Positions 23,117 through 31,874 of a stretch of 34,730 nt of DNA are shown one piece after another (position 1 is the stretch's first letter; each line of letters starts with the position of its first letter). The DNA is taken from NCBI GenBank assembly GCA_019244415.1, contig JAFASN010000015.1:1-34730 (forward strand), read 5' to 3'. Source of the DNA: Verrucomicrobiota bacterium. GTDB lineage: Bacteria > Verrucomicrobiota > Verrucomicrobiia > Chthoniobacterales > UBA10450. The translations under genes and the position numbers were made by a program. The notes beneath the pieces were generated by a model. The model was not told the DNA's origin, ran no database searches, and was given only the letters and a program-made list of their open reading frames with translations.

Positions 23117-23715
23117 GCGCAGTTCTCCAGTAACGTACGCAGTCGCTCGTTCGCCCGCGCGGTGATCGGTTCGCCGTGGGCGAAAAACATGCGGGTAAAC
23201 GGCAGTTCCAACAAACGGCGCAACGAGCGGATCATGCGTTTTTGGCTGGTGCAGTACTTTGCGGGCAGAAGGTCGAATCCGTGCGCCCCGAAGTTGATGA
23301 GTGCGTCCCCGATGATGACGCTGCCTCCTTCTCGCGCATCGTGCAACGCGAACTCACCTGGCGCTGCGCCTTCGATTTTGATGGCAGTGATCTCGAATAA
23401 CTCGAAGCCGTCACTGAGAATCTGAGCCTGGGGAAAAGTGCCACTTGATTCAGCGGGAACAAAGATCTCGGCCGCGCGGGCGAACTGTTTCGCTGCGCGC
23501 GTGTGATTCGCATTCGTGACAACGACCGCTCCTATCCGCTGAGCAACGGTGAGCTTTGTTTTGGCTTCGCCGCTTAGCGCGGTGGGGTCAACCGCGACGA
23601 TGTGGCCAGCGATCTCGATCGCGCTCGACCATAGCTCGGCCTTGACCGCCGCGTCGTAGCCATTCCAGACCAGATAATGGGGTGGAACGTGGACGATCTC
23701 GACCGCTGCTTTCAT
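23113..23715 (-). CDS. Metallo-beta-lactamase-fold protein with degenerate metal site
   Basis: A 200-residue protein with the MBL order of motifs: IVAVDPTALSGE near the N-terminus, then AVVVTNANHTRAAK where functional enzymes have THxHxDH, then GAAPGEFALHDAREGGSVIIGDALI (the GHTPG...GD pattern), and FFAHGEPI near the end. The two leading metal-binding His are Asn and the GHTPG His is Ala; the GD Asp and final His remain. It is probably not a normal dinuclear zinc hydrolase. It forms an overlapping pair with the UbiA-type gene. Function unknown. Confidence 0.7.
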   Translation of the reverse strand: MKAAVEIVHVPPHYLVWNGYDAAVKAELWSSAIEIAGHIVAVDPTALSGEAKTKLTVAQRIGAVVVTNANHTRAAKQFARAAEIFVPAESSGTFPQAQILSDGFELFEITAIKIEGAAPGEFALHDAREGGSVIIGDALINFGAHGFDLLPAKYCTSQKRMIRSLRRLLELPFTRMFFAHGEPITARANERLRTLLENCA

Positions 23716-23927
23716 GCTCCTATTCGCTGGAAACGTCCGAGTTAATGAGTACGGCGGAAGTTTTCACCTGGCGATTCGCGTCTGGCCAATGAAGCGCGCG
23801 AGGAAATTCGGCGATACGTGGGCAATGAGGCGCCGATCTACTGCGCCATCTGCCTAGTCAAAGGTTGAGACATTGGGCGTGCGCTCGCGTAATTCGACGC
23901 TCGCTAGAGCAACGCGCGTCAGGTGGA

Positions 23928-24143
23928 TTATTCGGCTGACTCGGGAACCGCCTTTTCTGCGGCCTGGAAGCCGATTTTCGAGTGAGTACCGTCGCAGAAC
24001 GGCTTTTCGGTCGAAGCGCCGCAGCGGCAAAGCGCCATGCGTTTCTCCGCCGGATAGCTATTCCCGTCGCTGTCTTTTAGCTGTACTTCGCCTTTAACAA
24101 TGTAGGGGCCGTTCTTGATGATCTCGATGGTGACTTCAGCCAT
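23928..24143 (-). CDS. CDGSH iron-sulfur domain protein
   Basis: A 71-residue protein with the CDGSH motif CRCGASTEKPFCDGTH: three Cys and one His that bind a labile 2Fe-2S cluster. The N-terminal segment, IIKNGPYIVKGEVQLKDSDG, is typical of short bacterial members. The ATG at 24141-24143 gives MAEVTIEI. A longer frame upstream adds unrelated residues. Redox or cluster-transfer roles are proposed for the family. It lies downstream of the SDR gene on the same strand, 55 bases away. Confidence 0.9.
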   Translation of the reverse strand: MAEVTIEIIKNGPYIVKGEVQLKDSDGNSYPAEKRMALCRCGASTEKPFCDGTHSKIGFQAAEKAVPESAE

Positions 24144-24198
24144 GCTGTGAGCATACGCGGCACTCGCAAGCGAAAACAAGTGTACTTCGTTTCTTGCT

Positions 24199-25023
24199 CT
24201 AGCCGCCGTGCGCAAAACCGGGGTACAACGTCATTCCGCCATCCACAAAAAGCGTGGTGCCGGTGACGTAATCAGAAGCGTCTGAGGCGAGCCAGACAGC
24301 CGCGCGACCGATATCATCGGGCATGCCGACGCGGTTGTACGGAATCAGCTCCAGCAATTTGGCCTGTGCTTCCGGCGTGGCCCAAGCGGCGACGTTGATA
24401 TGCGTCTCGATCGCACCCGGCGCGATGCTGTTCACGCGGATTTTTTTCGGCGAGAGCTCCTGGGCCATGCTCTTCATCAACTGCATGATGCCGCCCTTGG
24501 AGGCGGCATAATTCACGTGGCCACTCCATGGGACCACTTCGTGCACAGAGCTTATGCAGATGATTTTGCCCGCCGAGGCCGAGACTTCGGAGCGCACACC
24601 GCGGCGCAGGAACTCGCGCGCCGCTGCTCGCGCGCAAAGGAATTGTCCCGTGAGATTCACGCCAATGACGGTGTTCCATTGCGCCAGTGTCATCTCATGG
24701 AAGGCGGCGTCCTGCTGAAGGCCGGCGTTGTTGATGAGAATATCAATAGTACCAAAGGCCTTGATGGCCTGGGCGAACATCGCTTCCACTTCATCTTCGC
24801 GGTCAACGTTTGCGTGGATGGCCATCGCTTCGCCGCCGCCGGAGCGAATCGTCTCCACCACGCGCTCTCCTTCTTCGGGATGGCTGTGGTAATTTACCAC
24901 CACACTTGCGCCCGCCGCCGCGAGCGCGATGGCACAGCCTTCACCGATGCCCGAGCTCCCGCCGGTGACCAGCGCTTTCTGATTCTTCAATGGCGTGAGT
25001 GAGAGGCCTGCGATCTTTTCCAT
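24199..25023 (-). CDS. Short-chain dehydrogenase, glucose 1-dehydrogenase-like
   Basis: A 274-residue SDR. The cofactor-binding TGGSSGIG lies at 20-27, NNAG at 98-101, the catalytic Ser in ICISS (158-159), and Y172 with K176 in NYAASK. The N-S-Y-K set is complete. The C-terminal LFVDGGMTLYPGFAHGG and the YHSHPEEGERV loop resemble glucose 1-dehydrogenases, which oxidise glucose to gluconolactone. Substrate cannot be proved from sequence. The ATG at 25021-25023 has a 10-residue extension before the fold. It could form a transcript with the CDGSH gene. Confidence 0.87.
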   Translation of the reverse strand: MEKIAGLSLTPLKNQKALVTGGSSGIGEGCAIALAAAGASVVVNYHSHPEEGERVVETIRSGGGEAMAIHANVDREDEVEAMFAQAIKAFGTIDILINNAGLQQDAAFHEMTLAQWNTVIGVNLTGQFLCARAAAREFLRRGVRSEVSASAGKIICISSVHEVVPWSGHVNYAASKGGIMQLMKSMAQELSPKKIRVNSIAPGAIETHINVAAWATPEAQAKLLELIPYNRVGMPDDIGRAAVWLASDASDYVTGTTLFVDGGMTLYPGFAHGG

Positions 25024-25126
25024 GATTTGTGAGGTGAAAGTTTGCGAGCGTACTATTTCGCGTTCGGAAGCGCCTTCAGCGGCACGAATTTAGCTCCCTC
25101 TTAGCGCGGGCACGACGCTCGGCGTG

Positions 25127-26758
25127 ATGCGAGGGGCGAATGAAAACACACTTTCCGAGCAGCGGCGGACGGCGAGCCCGGGATCGAATGGACATTCACA
25201 GCAAAATTCGCGGAAAACCGCTGCGGCAAAAACTCCGGATCATCATCAGCTGGTTGCCCGGGCTACGAATGACGCAGTTCGGGATTGTGATTTAACGACC
25301 GCTCGGCTGATCTGGCGCCAAGGGCTTCGGTCGCTTCTCGGCTATGCGTCTGCTGAGGGGCGCGAGACCCTGACGTGGTGGCGGCAGCACGTGCACCCGG
25401 GCGATCGCGCACGCGTCACGCTCCTCATCGAGGACGCCCTCGTCTCGGGCACCGCAAACTGGTCGGGTGAGTACCGTTTTCAATGCGCGGACAAGTCTTA
25501 CATCTACGTGCTCGAGCGCGCGTCCATCGTGCGCGATGACAACGGGAAAGCAGTACGCCTCGTCGGTGTGATGATGGATGTGACCGCGCGCAGACAGTTA
25601 CAAGATCAGCTTGCGCGCTCGCAGAAGATGGAAGCTTTCGGCCAGCTGGCCGGCGGAGTGGCGCACGATTTCAACAATTTCCTCACGACTATTCTCGGCT
25701 ACAGCGACTTGGTGGTGGCGGAAGTGGAGGGCCGCGGCGCGGTGGCGAAGTACATCAGCGAAATCCGCAGTGCTGCCGGGCGCGCCGCATCGCTGACCCG
25801 GCAGTTACTCGCGTTCAGCCGGCGGCAGCCGCTCGAGGCAAAGGTCCTGGAAGTGAACACGCTGATCGCCAATCTCGAGCGTTCCATTCTGCGACTGCTG
25901 GGCGAGCACATTTCGGTGTTTGTGGAATTGCTGCCGAAGAGTCGTCTCGCGCACATCAAGGTCGATCCGAACCAGTTCACACAGATCATCGTCAACCTGG
26001 CGGTGAACGCGCGCGACGCCATGCCCACCGGCGGCACACTCACACTCAGGACCTCCGCGATGACATTCACGGAAACTTCCCGCGACCCACTCGCGCCGGA
26101 GTTGCCGGCGGGAAAGTACGTCGTCATCAGCATTCTCGATAACGGCTGCGGCATGACCGACGAAGTTAAAGCGCACGTGTTCGAGCCATTTTTCACCACC
26201 AAAGACGACCGGCACGCAAGCGGTCTCGGCCTGGCAGCGTGCTACGGCATCGTGCGGCAAAGCGGAGGGCATGTGGCCGTTGAAAGCGAGCTTGGCAAAG
26301 GGACAGCGGTACACATCTACCTGCCCGAAGTACCGGCGCCGCCCGCGGCGGAATATCGCAAACCGCGCGCCCCTCAGACGCCCTCGGGAAATGAAACGGT
26401 ACTCATGCTGGAGGATGACATCAGTGTGCGGCACGTGATGGTGCGTACTCTGCGGCGGCTTGGCTATGAAGTGATCGAAGCGGTGCGGGTAGAGGAAGCG
26501 CGGCAACACCTGATCAAACGCCGGGTGGATCTTCTCGTAAGCGACATCGTTCTTCCGGACATGAGCGGCCTCGACTTCGGCAAGTGGACGCGGCAGCAGC
26601 ATCCGCAGACGCGCGTGCTGCTTACCTCGGGTTATCTCACCTCGAGTGACGATGGCGAGCACAGCGGGCTCTTTTTCCTGCCGAAACCATTTGACCCGGA
26701 GCAGTTGGCGCGCGCGGTGCGGGACGCGTTGGACGCAGCGAAGCGGTCCAAATCATAG
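25127..26758 (+). CDS. Hybrid histidine kinase (PAS-HisKA-HATPase-receiver)
   Basis: A 543-residue cytoplasmic sensor kinase (positions below count from a GTG three bases upstream, 25124). After a disordered start, a PAS_3-type domain (about 60-155) ends in LVGVMMDVTARRQLQ. The phosphoacceptor H181 is in LAGGVAHDFNNFLTTILGYSDL. The ATPase domain has NLAVNARDAMPTGG, DNGCGM (339-344) and GLGLAACYGIVRQSGG. A C-terminal receiver (about 425-540) has D430/D431, phosphoacceptor D474 in LVSDIVLPDMSG, T501 and K521. No membrane helix and no DNA-binding partner nearby, so it is an orphan whose signal and output are unknown. The AHDFNN type is common in soil bacteria. Confidence 0.9.
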   Translation: MRGANENTLSEQRRTASPGSNGHSQQNSRKTAAAKTPDHHQLVARATNDAVRDCDLTTARLIWRQGLRSLLGYASAEGRETLTWWRQHVHPGDRARVTLLIEDALVSGTANWSGEYRFQCADKSYIYVLERASIVRDDNGKAVRLVGVMMDVTARRQLQDQLARSQKMEAFGQLAGGVAHDFNNFLTTILGYSDLVVAEVEGRGAVAKYISEIRSAAGRAASLTRQLLAFSRRQPLEAKVLEVNTLIANLERSILRLLGEHISVFVELLPKSRLAHIKVDPNQFTQIIVNLAVNARDAMPTGGTLTLRTSAMTFTETSRDPLAPELPAGKYVVISILDNGCGMTDEVKAHVFEPFFTTKDDRHASGLGLAACYGIVRQSGGHVAVESELGKGTAVHIYLPEVPAPPAAEYRKPRAPQTPSGNETVLMLEDDISVRHVMVRTLRRLGYEVIEAVRVEEARQHLIKRRVDLLVSDIVLPDMSGLDFGKWTRQQHPQTRVLLTSGYLTSSDDGEHSGLFFLPKPFDPEQLARAVRDALDAAKRSKS

Positions 26759-26809
26759 CCAGCTCTCTTCGAAGCGGGCGAGAGCGAAGCTGAAAGCATT
26801 GCTGGCACG

Positions 26810-28042
26810 TTGCCGCCGGTGTATGCAAACGCCGTGGTCACGTTTGCTGAGGTCGAAGCGGCGCGAGAGCGGATCAAAGGCGCGGTTTATCCTTCGCCGT
26901 GCCCGCCGTCAATTCCGCTGAGCGAGCTCACGGGCATGGAAATTTACTGCAAGCTGGACAACTTGCAGCGCACCGGGAGCTTCAAGGAGCGCGGCGCACG
27001 CAACGCGCTGTCGCAATTGCCGGAGGACCAGAAGCAGCGCGGCGTCATTGCCGCCTCGGCGGGAAATCACGCGCAGGCGCTCGCCTACCAGGGCAAGCTG
27101 CTCGGCATCCCGGCGACGGTGGTAATGCCGAAGTACGCGCCGCTGATCAAGGTGAACAATTGCCAGAAGCTCGGCGCCACCGTTGTCTTGCACGGCAAAG
27201 ATTTCGGCGAAGCGAAAGCGCGCGCGTACGAGATCGCGCGGGAGAAAGGGCTCGCTTACATCGACGGCTACGATGATCCTGGGATCATCGCGGGGCAGGG
27301 TACGGCTGGAATCGAGATTGTGGAACAGGTGCCAAATGTTGATGCCGTGGTGGTGCCGGTGGGCGGCGGTGGATTGCTGGCCGGCGTTTCGCTCGCGGTC
27401 AAAACGCTGAGGCCCGAGGCAAAAATCATCGCCGTCGAAGCGGAACACGTGGCGAGTTTTTCGGCCGCGATGGCTGCGGGCAAACCAGTGACGATTCCCA
27501 TGCAGGCCACGTTGGCCGACGGCCTAGCCATTCCGCAGGTGGGAGCAAACGCGTTCGAGATCGCCCGCTCGCGTGTGGACAAGACAGTGCTCGTGACCGA
27601 AGAGCAAATTGCGCTGGCGATTCTGCGGATCGTCGAGCTGGAGAAAGGCGTTGTCGAAGGCGCGGCGGCCACGCCGCTGGCGGCGTGCATGAGCGGGCAA
27701 TTGCCTGAGCTCGCGGGCAAGCGCGTGGTACTTTTGCTTTGCGGCGGCAACATCGATCCGAACATGCTTAGTCGCGTGATCGAGCGTGGTCTTGTCGCTG
27801 ACGGGCGGCTCTCGCGGTTTCGCGCTGTTATCAGCGATCGTCCCGGCGGCCTGGCCGATCTGGCCTCGCAGATCGCGGCCGCCGGCGCCAGCATCAAACA
27901 GGTGGTGCACGATCGCGCGTTTGCGGGCTCGGACGTCTCCGCCGTGCAGGTACTTTGCACCGTGGAAACGCGGGACCGCAGGCACTTGGAAACGCTGCTG
28001 GAGCAATTGCGCGCGCATGGCGTAGAGACATTTAGCGCGTAG
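26810..28042 (+). CDS. ilvA: Threonine ammonia-lyase with C-terminal ACT domain
   Basis: A 410-residue PLP enzyme that turns threonine into 2-oxobutanoate, the entry to isoleucine. The PLP lysine is K59 in RTGSFKERGA. SAGNHAQALAYQ, the phosphate-cup PVGGGGLLAG and LLLCGGNID are present. An ACT domain (about 335-410, RFRAVISDRPGGLADLASQIAAAG) suggests allosteric control. The single ACT and about 400-residue length match the short one-ACT form rather than E. coli IlvA with its longer double ACT-like tail. The start is TTG at 26810; a GTG at 26819 or 26834 is possible. Biosynthetic or catabolic use cannot be decided. Confidence 0.9.
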   Translation: MPPVYANAVVTFAEVEAARERIKGAVYPSPCPPSIPLSELTGMEIYCKLDNLQRTGSFKERGARNALSQLPEDQKQRGVIAASAGNHAQALAYQGKLLGIPATVVMPKYAPLIKVNNCQKLGATVVLHGKDFGEAKARAYEIAREKGLAYIDGYDDPGIIAGQGTAGIEIVEQVPNVDAVVVPVGGGGLLAGVSLAVKTLRPEAKIIAVEAEHVASFSAAMAAGKPVTIPMQATLADGLAIPQVGANAFEIARSRVDKTVLVTEEQIALAILRIVELEKGVVEGAAATPLAACMSGQLPELAGKRVVLLLCGGNIDPNMLSRVIERGLVADGRLSRFRAVISDRPGGLADLASQIAAAGASIKQVVHDRAFAGSDVSAVQVLCTVETRDRRHLETLLEQLRAHGVETFSA

Positions 28043-28155
28043 TCTTCCAGGCGAAGGGGCAAAGACATCAGCTCAGGCGAAACGAAATCCTCGCCCGGGC
28101 TGCGCTGGCTTGGCGTTGACGGTTGAAGCCGACGGCGCGTTTCGTAATCTGACGG

Positions 28156-31053
28156 ATGCATCGCGCGCAAGAGCAGCCGCACATTTTGACGTTCGCTGAG
28201 CGCCATATCGGACCGAACGAGGCCGAGACCGCGCAGATGCTGCGCAAGCTCGGGTTCGGTGATCTCGACGAGCTGATCGATGCAACAATCCCGAAAAATA
28301 TTCGTCTTCACGAGACGCCAGAGCTGCCGGAGGCGAAAAGCGAAAACGGAGCGTTGGCCGAGCTGCGCGGTCTCGCCGCAAAAAATCGCATCGCTCGCAG
28401 TTTCATCGGCGCCGGGTACTACGGCACGATCACGCCGCCCGTCATTCAGCGGAACATTCTCGAGAACCCCGGTTGGTACACAGCCTATACGCCGTATCAG
28501 GCCGAGATCGCGCAGGGCCGCCTCGAAGCGTTGCTCAACTTCCAGACCATGATCACCGAGCTCACTGCGCTCGATATCGCCAACGCGTCGCTCCTGGACG
28601 AAGCGACCGCCGCGGCCGAGGCCATGACGCTTTGTCACGCGGTCATCAGCGATCGAACGAAATTTTTGGTGGCGGACAATTGTCATCCACAGACGATTGC
28701 GGTTTTGCGCACGCGCGCGAAACCGCTTGGCATCGAGGTTGTCGTGGAGCAAGCGTCACGCTTGCTCGGTACCCCGCGGGATTTCGCTGCGTTTTTTGGC
28801 GCGCTGGTGCAGTACCCGGCGACGGACGGCGAAATCTGCGATTACGAAAATCTTGCCCGCGCATTGCACGAGGCCGGCGCCTTGCTCGTGATCGCCGCCG
28901 ATCCGCTCGCGCTGACATTGCTCACGCCGCCGGGCGAATTCGGCGCCGATGTGGCTGTCGGCAGTACTCAGCGATTCGGCGTTCCGCTGGGCTTCGGCGG
29001 TCCGCACGCTGCTTACATGGCGACGCGCGATCGATTCAGGCGTCACCTTCCCGGACGTCTCGTTGGCGTTTCACACGACGCCGAAGGCCGCCCTGCTTAT
29101 CGGCTGGCCCTCCAAACACGCGAGCAACACATCCGGCGCGACAAGGCTACGAGTAACATCTGCACGGCGCAGGTGCTCCTTGCCGTGATGGCGTCAATGT
29201 ACGCGGTCTATCACGGGCCGGAGGGTTTGCGCGCGATCGCGCAGCGAGTACACCGCTTCGCCGCGAAACTGGCCAGCGGTTTGCGCGAAATCGGTTTTCA
29301 AATTGCGCACGAGAATTTCTTCGACACGATTCGCATCGAGCTGGACGACGGCTCCGCCAGCGAGCTGTCCGAACGAGCGGAACGCGCCGGCTACAACCTG
29401 CGAGTACTGGGCGAGCACGCCATCGGTCTGTCGTTAGATGAAACAACGACCAATGATGACGTCGATCGTCTGCTGACAATTTTCCGCGGCACGCACGCGC
29501 GCGACTTCGCCGCTCTGCCGGACGACGGGACGGCTTTTCCCCTTCCGCAATTCGCAATCCGCGCCTCGCCTTTCCTCACGCATCCCGTCTTTAACACGCA
29601 CCACACTGAGACGGAGATGCTGCGCTACATTCGGCGGCTGGAGTCGCGCGATCTTTCGCTCTGTCACTCCATGATCCCGCTCGGCTCCTGCACCATGAAG
29701 CTGAACGCCACGGCGGAAATGTTCCCGATTTCCTGGCCTGAGTTCGCCAACATCCATCCATTTGCGCCGGCTTCGCAGACGGTTGGCTACCGTGAAATGT
29801 GCGAGCAGTTGGGCAATTGGCTGGCGGAGATCACCGGCTTCGCGGCGGTTTCATTGCAGCCGAACGCCGGATCGCAGGGTGAGTACGCAGGATTGCTCGC
29901 GATTCGCGCCTATCATGCCGCGCGCGGCGACACCCATCGCAACATTTGTCTGATCCCCACTTCAGCGCACGGGACAAATCCCGCCAGCGCTGTCATGGCC
30001 GGATTCGAGGTGGTGCCGATCGCGACGCTCAAAGATGGCGATATCGATCTGGCTGATTTGCGCGCCAAAGCGGATGCACATTCTTACGATCTTGGCGCGC
30101 TCATGGTCACCTACCCGAGTACGCACGGCGTTTTTGAAACGAGCATCCGCGACATTTGCGAGATCGTGCACGCTAACGGCGGCCAGGTTTACCTCGATGG
30201 CGCGAACATGAATGCGCAGGTCGGTCTCTGCCGTCCGGGCGATTACGGCGCGGACGTTTGCCATTTGAATTTGCACAAGACATTCTGCATTCCACATGGC
30301 GGCGGCGGGCCGGGAATGGGGCCTATTTGTGTCGCCGCACACCTCGCCGCTTTCCTTCCGTCACCGCCCGAAATCAGAAATCAGAAATCAGAAATCAGAA
30401 ATTCCGCTGGCCCGGTCGCGGCGTCGCCGTACGGCAGCGCGAGTATCCTCGCGATTTCGTGGATGTACATCCGCATGATGGGAGCCGAAGGATTGCGAAG
30501 GGCGACGCAAATCGCGGTACTAAATGCGAACTACATCGCGCGCCGGCTGGATCGCTTCTTCCCGGTACTTTACAAAGGGAGGCACGGGCTGGTGGCGCAT
30601 GAATGCATTCTGGATTTGCGCGAATGGAAGCGCGCGGGCATTGAAGTCGAAGACGTCGCCAAACGGCTGATCGACTACGGATTTCACCCGCCTACGATTT
30701 CGTTTCCCGTGGCGGGGACGATGATGGTCGAGCCGACCGAGAGCGAATCGCTGGACGAGCTGGATCGGTTTTGTGAAGCAATGATCTCCATTCGTGGCGA
30801 AATCGAAGCGGTCGCGACCGGCAAGGCTGACAAGCAGAACAACGTGCTGAAAAACGCGCCGCATACTGCTCGGCAGATCGCAGCGGATGAATGGGCGCGC
30901 CCGTACTCACGTGAAGACGCCGCCTTTCCAGCTCCATGGTTGCGCGAATTCAAATTCTGGCCGGCGGCAGCGCGCATCGATAACGTTTATGGCGATCGTA
31001 ATTTATTCTGCTCGTGTGTGCCGATGGAGTTGACTCCTCGCGCGAACGAATAG
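28156..31053 (+). CDS. gcvP: Glycine dehydrogenase (P-protein of the glycine cleavage system)
   Basis: A full-length single-chain P-protein (965 residues) that decarboxylates glycine with PLP and passes the aminomethyl group to the H-protein. The N-terminal half has [20 protein letters not shown] and [21 protein letters not shown]. The C-terminal half has [28 protein letters not shown] and the PLP lysine K708 in [22 protein letters not shown] 7-bp tandem repeat at 30370-30403 encodes a low-complexity loop ([11 protein letters not shown]) shortly after the PLP site. No gcvT, gcvH or glycine riboswitch is visible in the window. Convergent with the phosphoribosyltransferase, six bases apart. Confidence 0.97.
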   Translation: MHRAQEQPHILTFAERHIGPNEAETAQMLRKLGFGDLDELIDATIPKNIRLHETPELPEAKSENGALAELRGLAAKNRIARSFIGAGYYGTITPPVIQRNILENPGWYTAYTPYQAEIAQGRLEALLNFQTMITELTALDIANASLLDEATAAAEAMTLCHAVISDRTKFLVADNCHPQTIAVLRTRAKPLGIEVVVEQASRLLGTPRDFAAFFGALVQYPATDGEICDYENLARALHEAGALLVIAADPLALTLLTPPGEFGADVAVGSTQRFGVPLGFGGPHAAYMATRDRFRRHLPGRLVGVSHDAEGRPAYRLALQTREQHIRRDKATSNICTAQVLLAVMASMYAVYHGPEGLRAIAQRVHRFAAKLASGLREIGFQIAHENFFDTIRIELDDGSASELSERAERAGYNLRVLGEHAIGLSLDETTTNDDVDRLLTIFRGTHARDFAALPDDGTAFPLPQFAIRASPFLTHPVFNTHHTETEMLRYIRRLESRDLSLCHSMIPLGSCTMKLNATAEMFPISWPEFANIHPFAPASQTVGYREMCEQLGNWLAEITGFAAVSLQPNAGSQGEYAGLLAIRAYHAARGDTHRNICLIPTSAHGTNPASAVMAGFEVVPIATLKDGDIDLADLRAKADAHSYDLGALMVTYPSTHGVFETSIRDICEIVHANGGQVYLDGANMNAQVGLCRPGDYGADVCHLNLHKTFCIPHGGGGPGMGPICVAAHLAAFLPSPPEIRNQKSEIRNSAGPVAASPYGSASILAISWMYIRMMGAEGLRRATQIAVLNANYIARRLDRFFPVLYKGRHGLVAHECILDLREWKRAGIEVEDVAKRLIDYGFHPPTISFPVAGTMMVEPTESESLDELDRFCEAMISIRGEIEAVATGKADKQNNVLKNAPHTARQIAADEWARPYSREDAAFPAPWLREFKFWPAAARIDNVYGDRNLFCSCVPMELTPRANE
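30370..30403. repeat. In-frame 7-bp tandem repeat in gcvP
   Basis: Four copies of GAAATCA (30370-30397) and a partial GAAATT (30398-30403) lie within gcvP. Because 7 is not a multiple of 3, each unit shifts the frame, producing the mixed peptide [11 protein letters not shown] without a stop. It replaces a surface loop that has about the same length in E. coli GcvP. Confidence 0.9.
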
Positions 31054-31059
31054 TTCGCC

Positions 31060-31713
31060 TTAGTACGGCCCCTGCTCGCCCAGTAATCTACGCACTTCGT
31101 CGTCGCTGGTTTGCGAGAAGTCTCCGTAATATTGTCCCACTCCGATAAACGCGTCGGATGAGATAAGGCAGATCAGTTCATCGACTTCTCCGGCGAGCTC
31201 GCGGCAGGTACTGGCTGCGCCAACTGGTACTGCGACGATGATTTTCGCCGCCCCTTTCTGACGCAGCGCCGCCACCGCGGCGCGCATGCTTGCGCCCGTG
31301 GCAAGCCCGTCGTCGACCAGAATCACGCGCCGCCCCTGTACTTTCACCGGCGGCCGGTCGCCGCGATAGGCTCGCTCGCGCCGCTCTAATTCTTCGGTTT
31401 CGACGGCAGTCACCTTCTCGACCATTTCCGCGGAAGCATTTAGCGCGTGCAGTACATCGGGGTTCAGCACCCGTACTCCGCCGGAAGCGATTGCGCCCAT
31501 GGCAAGCTCTTCGTGACCGGGCACGCCGAGCTTGCGCACCACGAACAGGTCGAGCGCCAGCGCGAGGCGGCTCGCCACTTCAGCCGCGACGGGAACGCCA
31601 CCGCGAGGCAGGGCCAGCACGATGACATCAGCGCGTCCGCCGTAGCGCAGGAGCTCGTCGGCCAGCTGGTGGCCGGCGTCGAATCGATCGCGGAAAGTTT
31701 CTGTCGTCATCAT
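31060..31713 (-). CDS. Predicted phosphoribosyltransferase
   Basis: A 217-residue PRTase-fold protein. The PRPP loop VILVDDGLATGASM (130-143, with D134-D135), the LALPRGGVPVAAEVA start and the VVRKLGVPGHEELAMGAIA segment are typical of a family of orphan phosphoribosyltransferases (COG1926 type) with an inserted helix (MVEKVTAVETEELERRERAYRG). The substrate is unknown. A GDFSQTSDDEV end is also characteristic. Convergent with gcvP. Confidence 0.85.
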   Translation of the reverse strand: MMTTETFRDRFDAGHQLADELLRYGGRADVIVLALPRGGVPVAAEVASRLALALDLFVVRKLGVPGHEELAMGAIASGGVRVLNPDVLHALNASAEMVEKVTAVETEELERRERAYRGDRPPVKVQGRRVILVDDGLATGASMRAAVAALRQKGAAKIIVAVPVGAASTCRELAGEVDELICLISSDAFIGVGQYYGDFSQTSDDEVRRLLGEQGPY

Positions 31714-31874
31714 ACACGCAGCCAGGGCATCTGCTTCGCTCGTGTGGGGGCGAATATGGCAGAGCGCATCTCTGATTATTCGCCGCGCGTAATCGCGATA
31801 GTTTCCTCCCGAGGTGCTCGAGATAAGATCAGGCGCGGTTCGCGCGGCTGAGTACAGCGCTCACCCGAGAGCGA

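Noticed and set aside
22346-23425. A 359-codon plus-strand frame opposite ubiA and the MBL-fold gene
   Set aside because: It spans two real overlapping minus-strand genes and has an Arg/Glu-rich composition typical of an antisense shadow.
23716-23927. A short plus-strand frame ending GNEAPIYCAICLVKG in the gap downstream of the CDGSH gene
   Set aside because: Only about 38 codons with no start codon of the usual kind and no ribosome site; possibly a gene fragment, but not supported.
27268-28752. A 494-codon minus-strand frame across ilvA and gcvP
   Set aside because: Both plus-strand genes have conserved catalytic motifs; this frame is Ser/Arg-rich without domains.
30370-30403. CRISPR-like repeat
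   Set aside because: A 7-bp contiguous tandem repeat without spacers, inside a coding gene.
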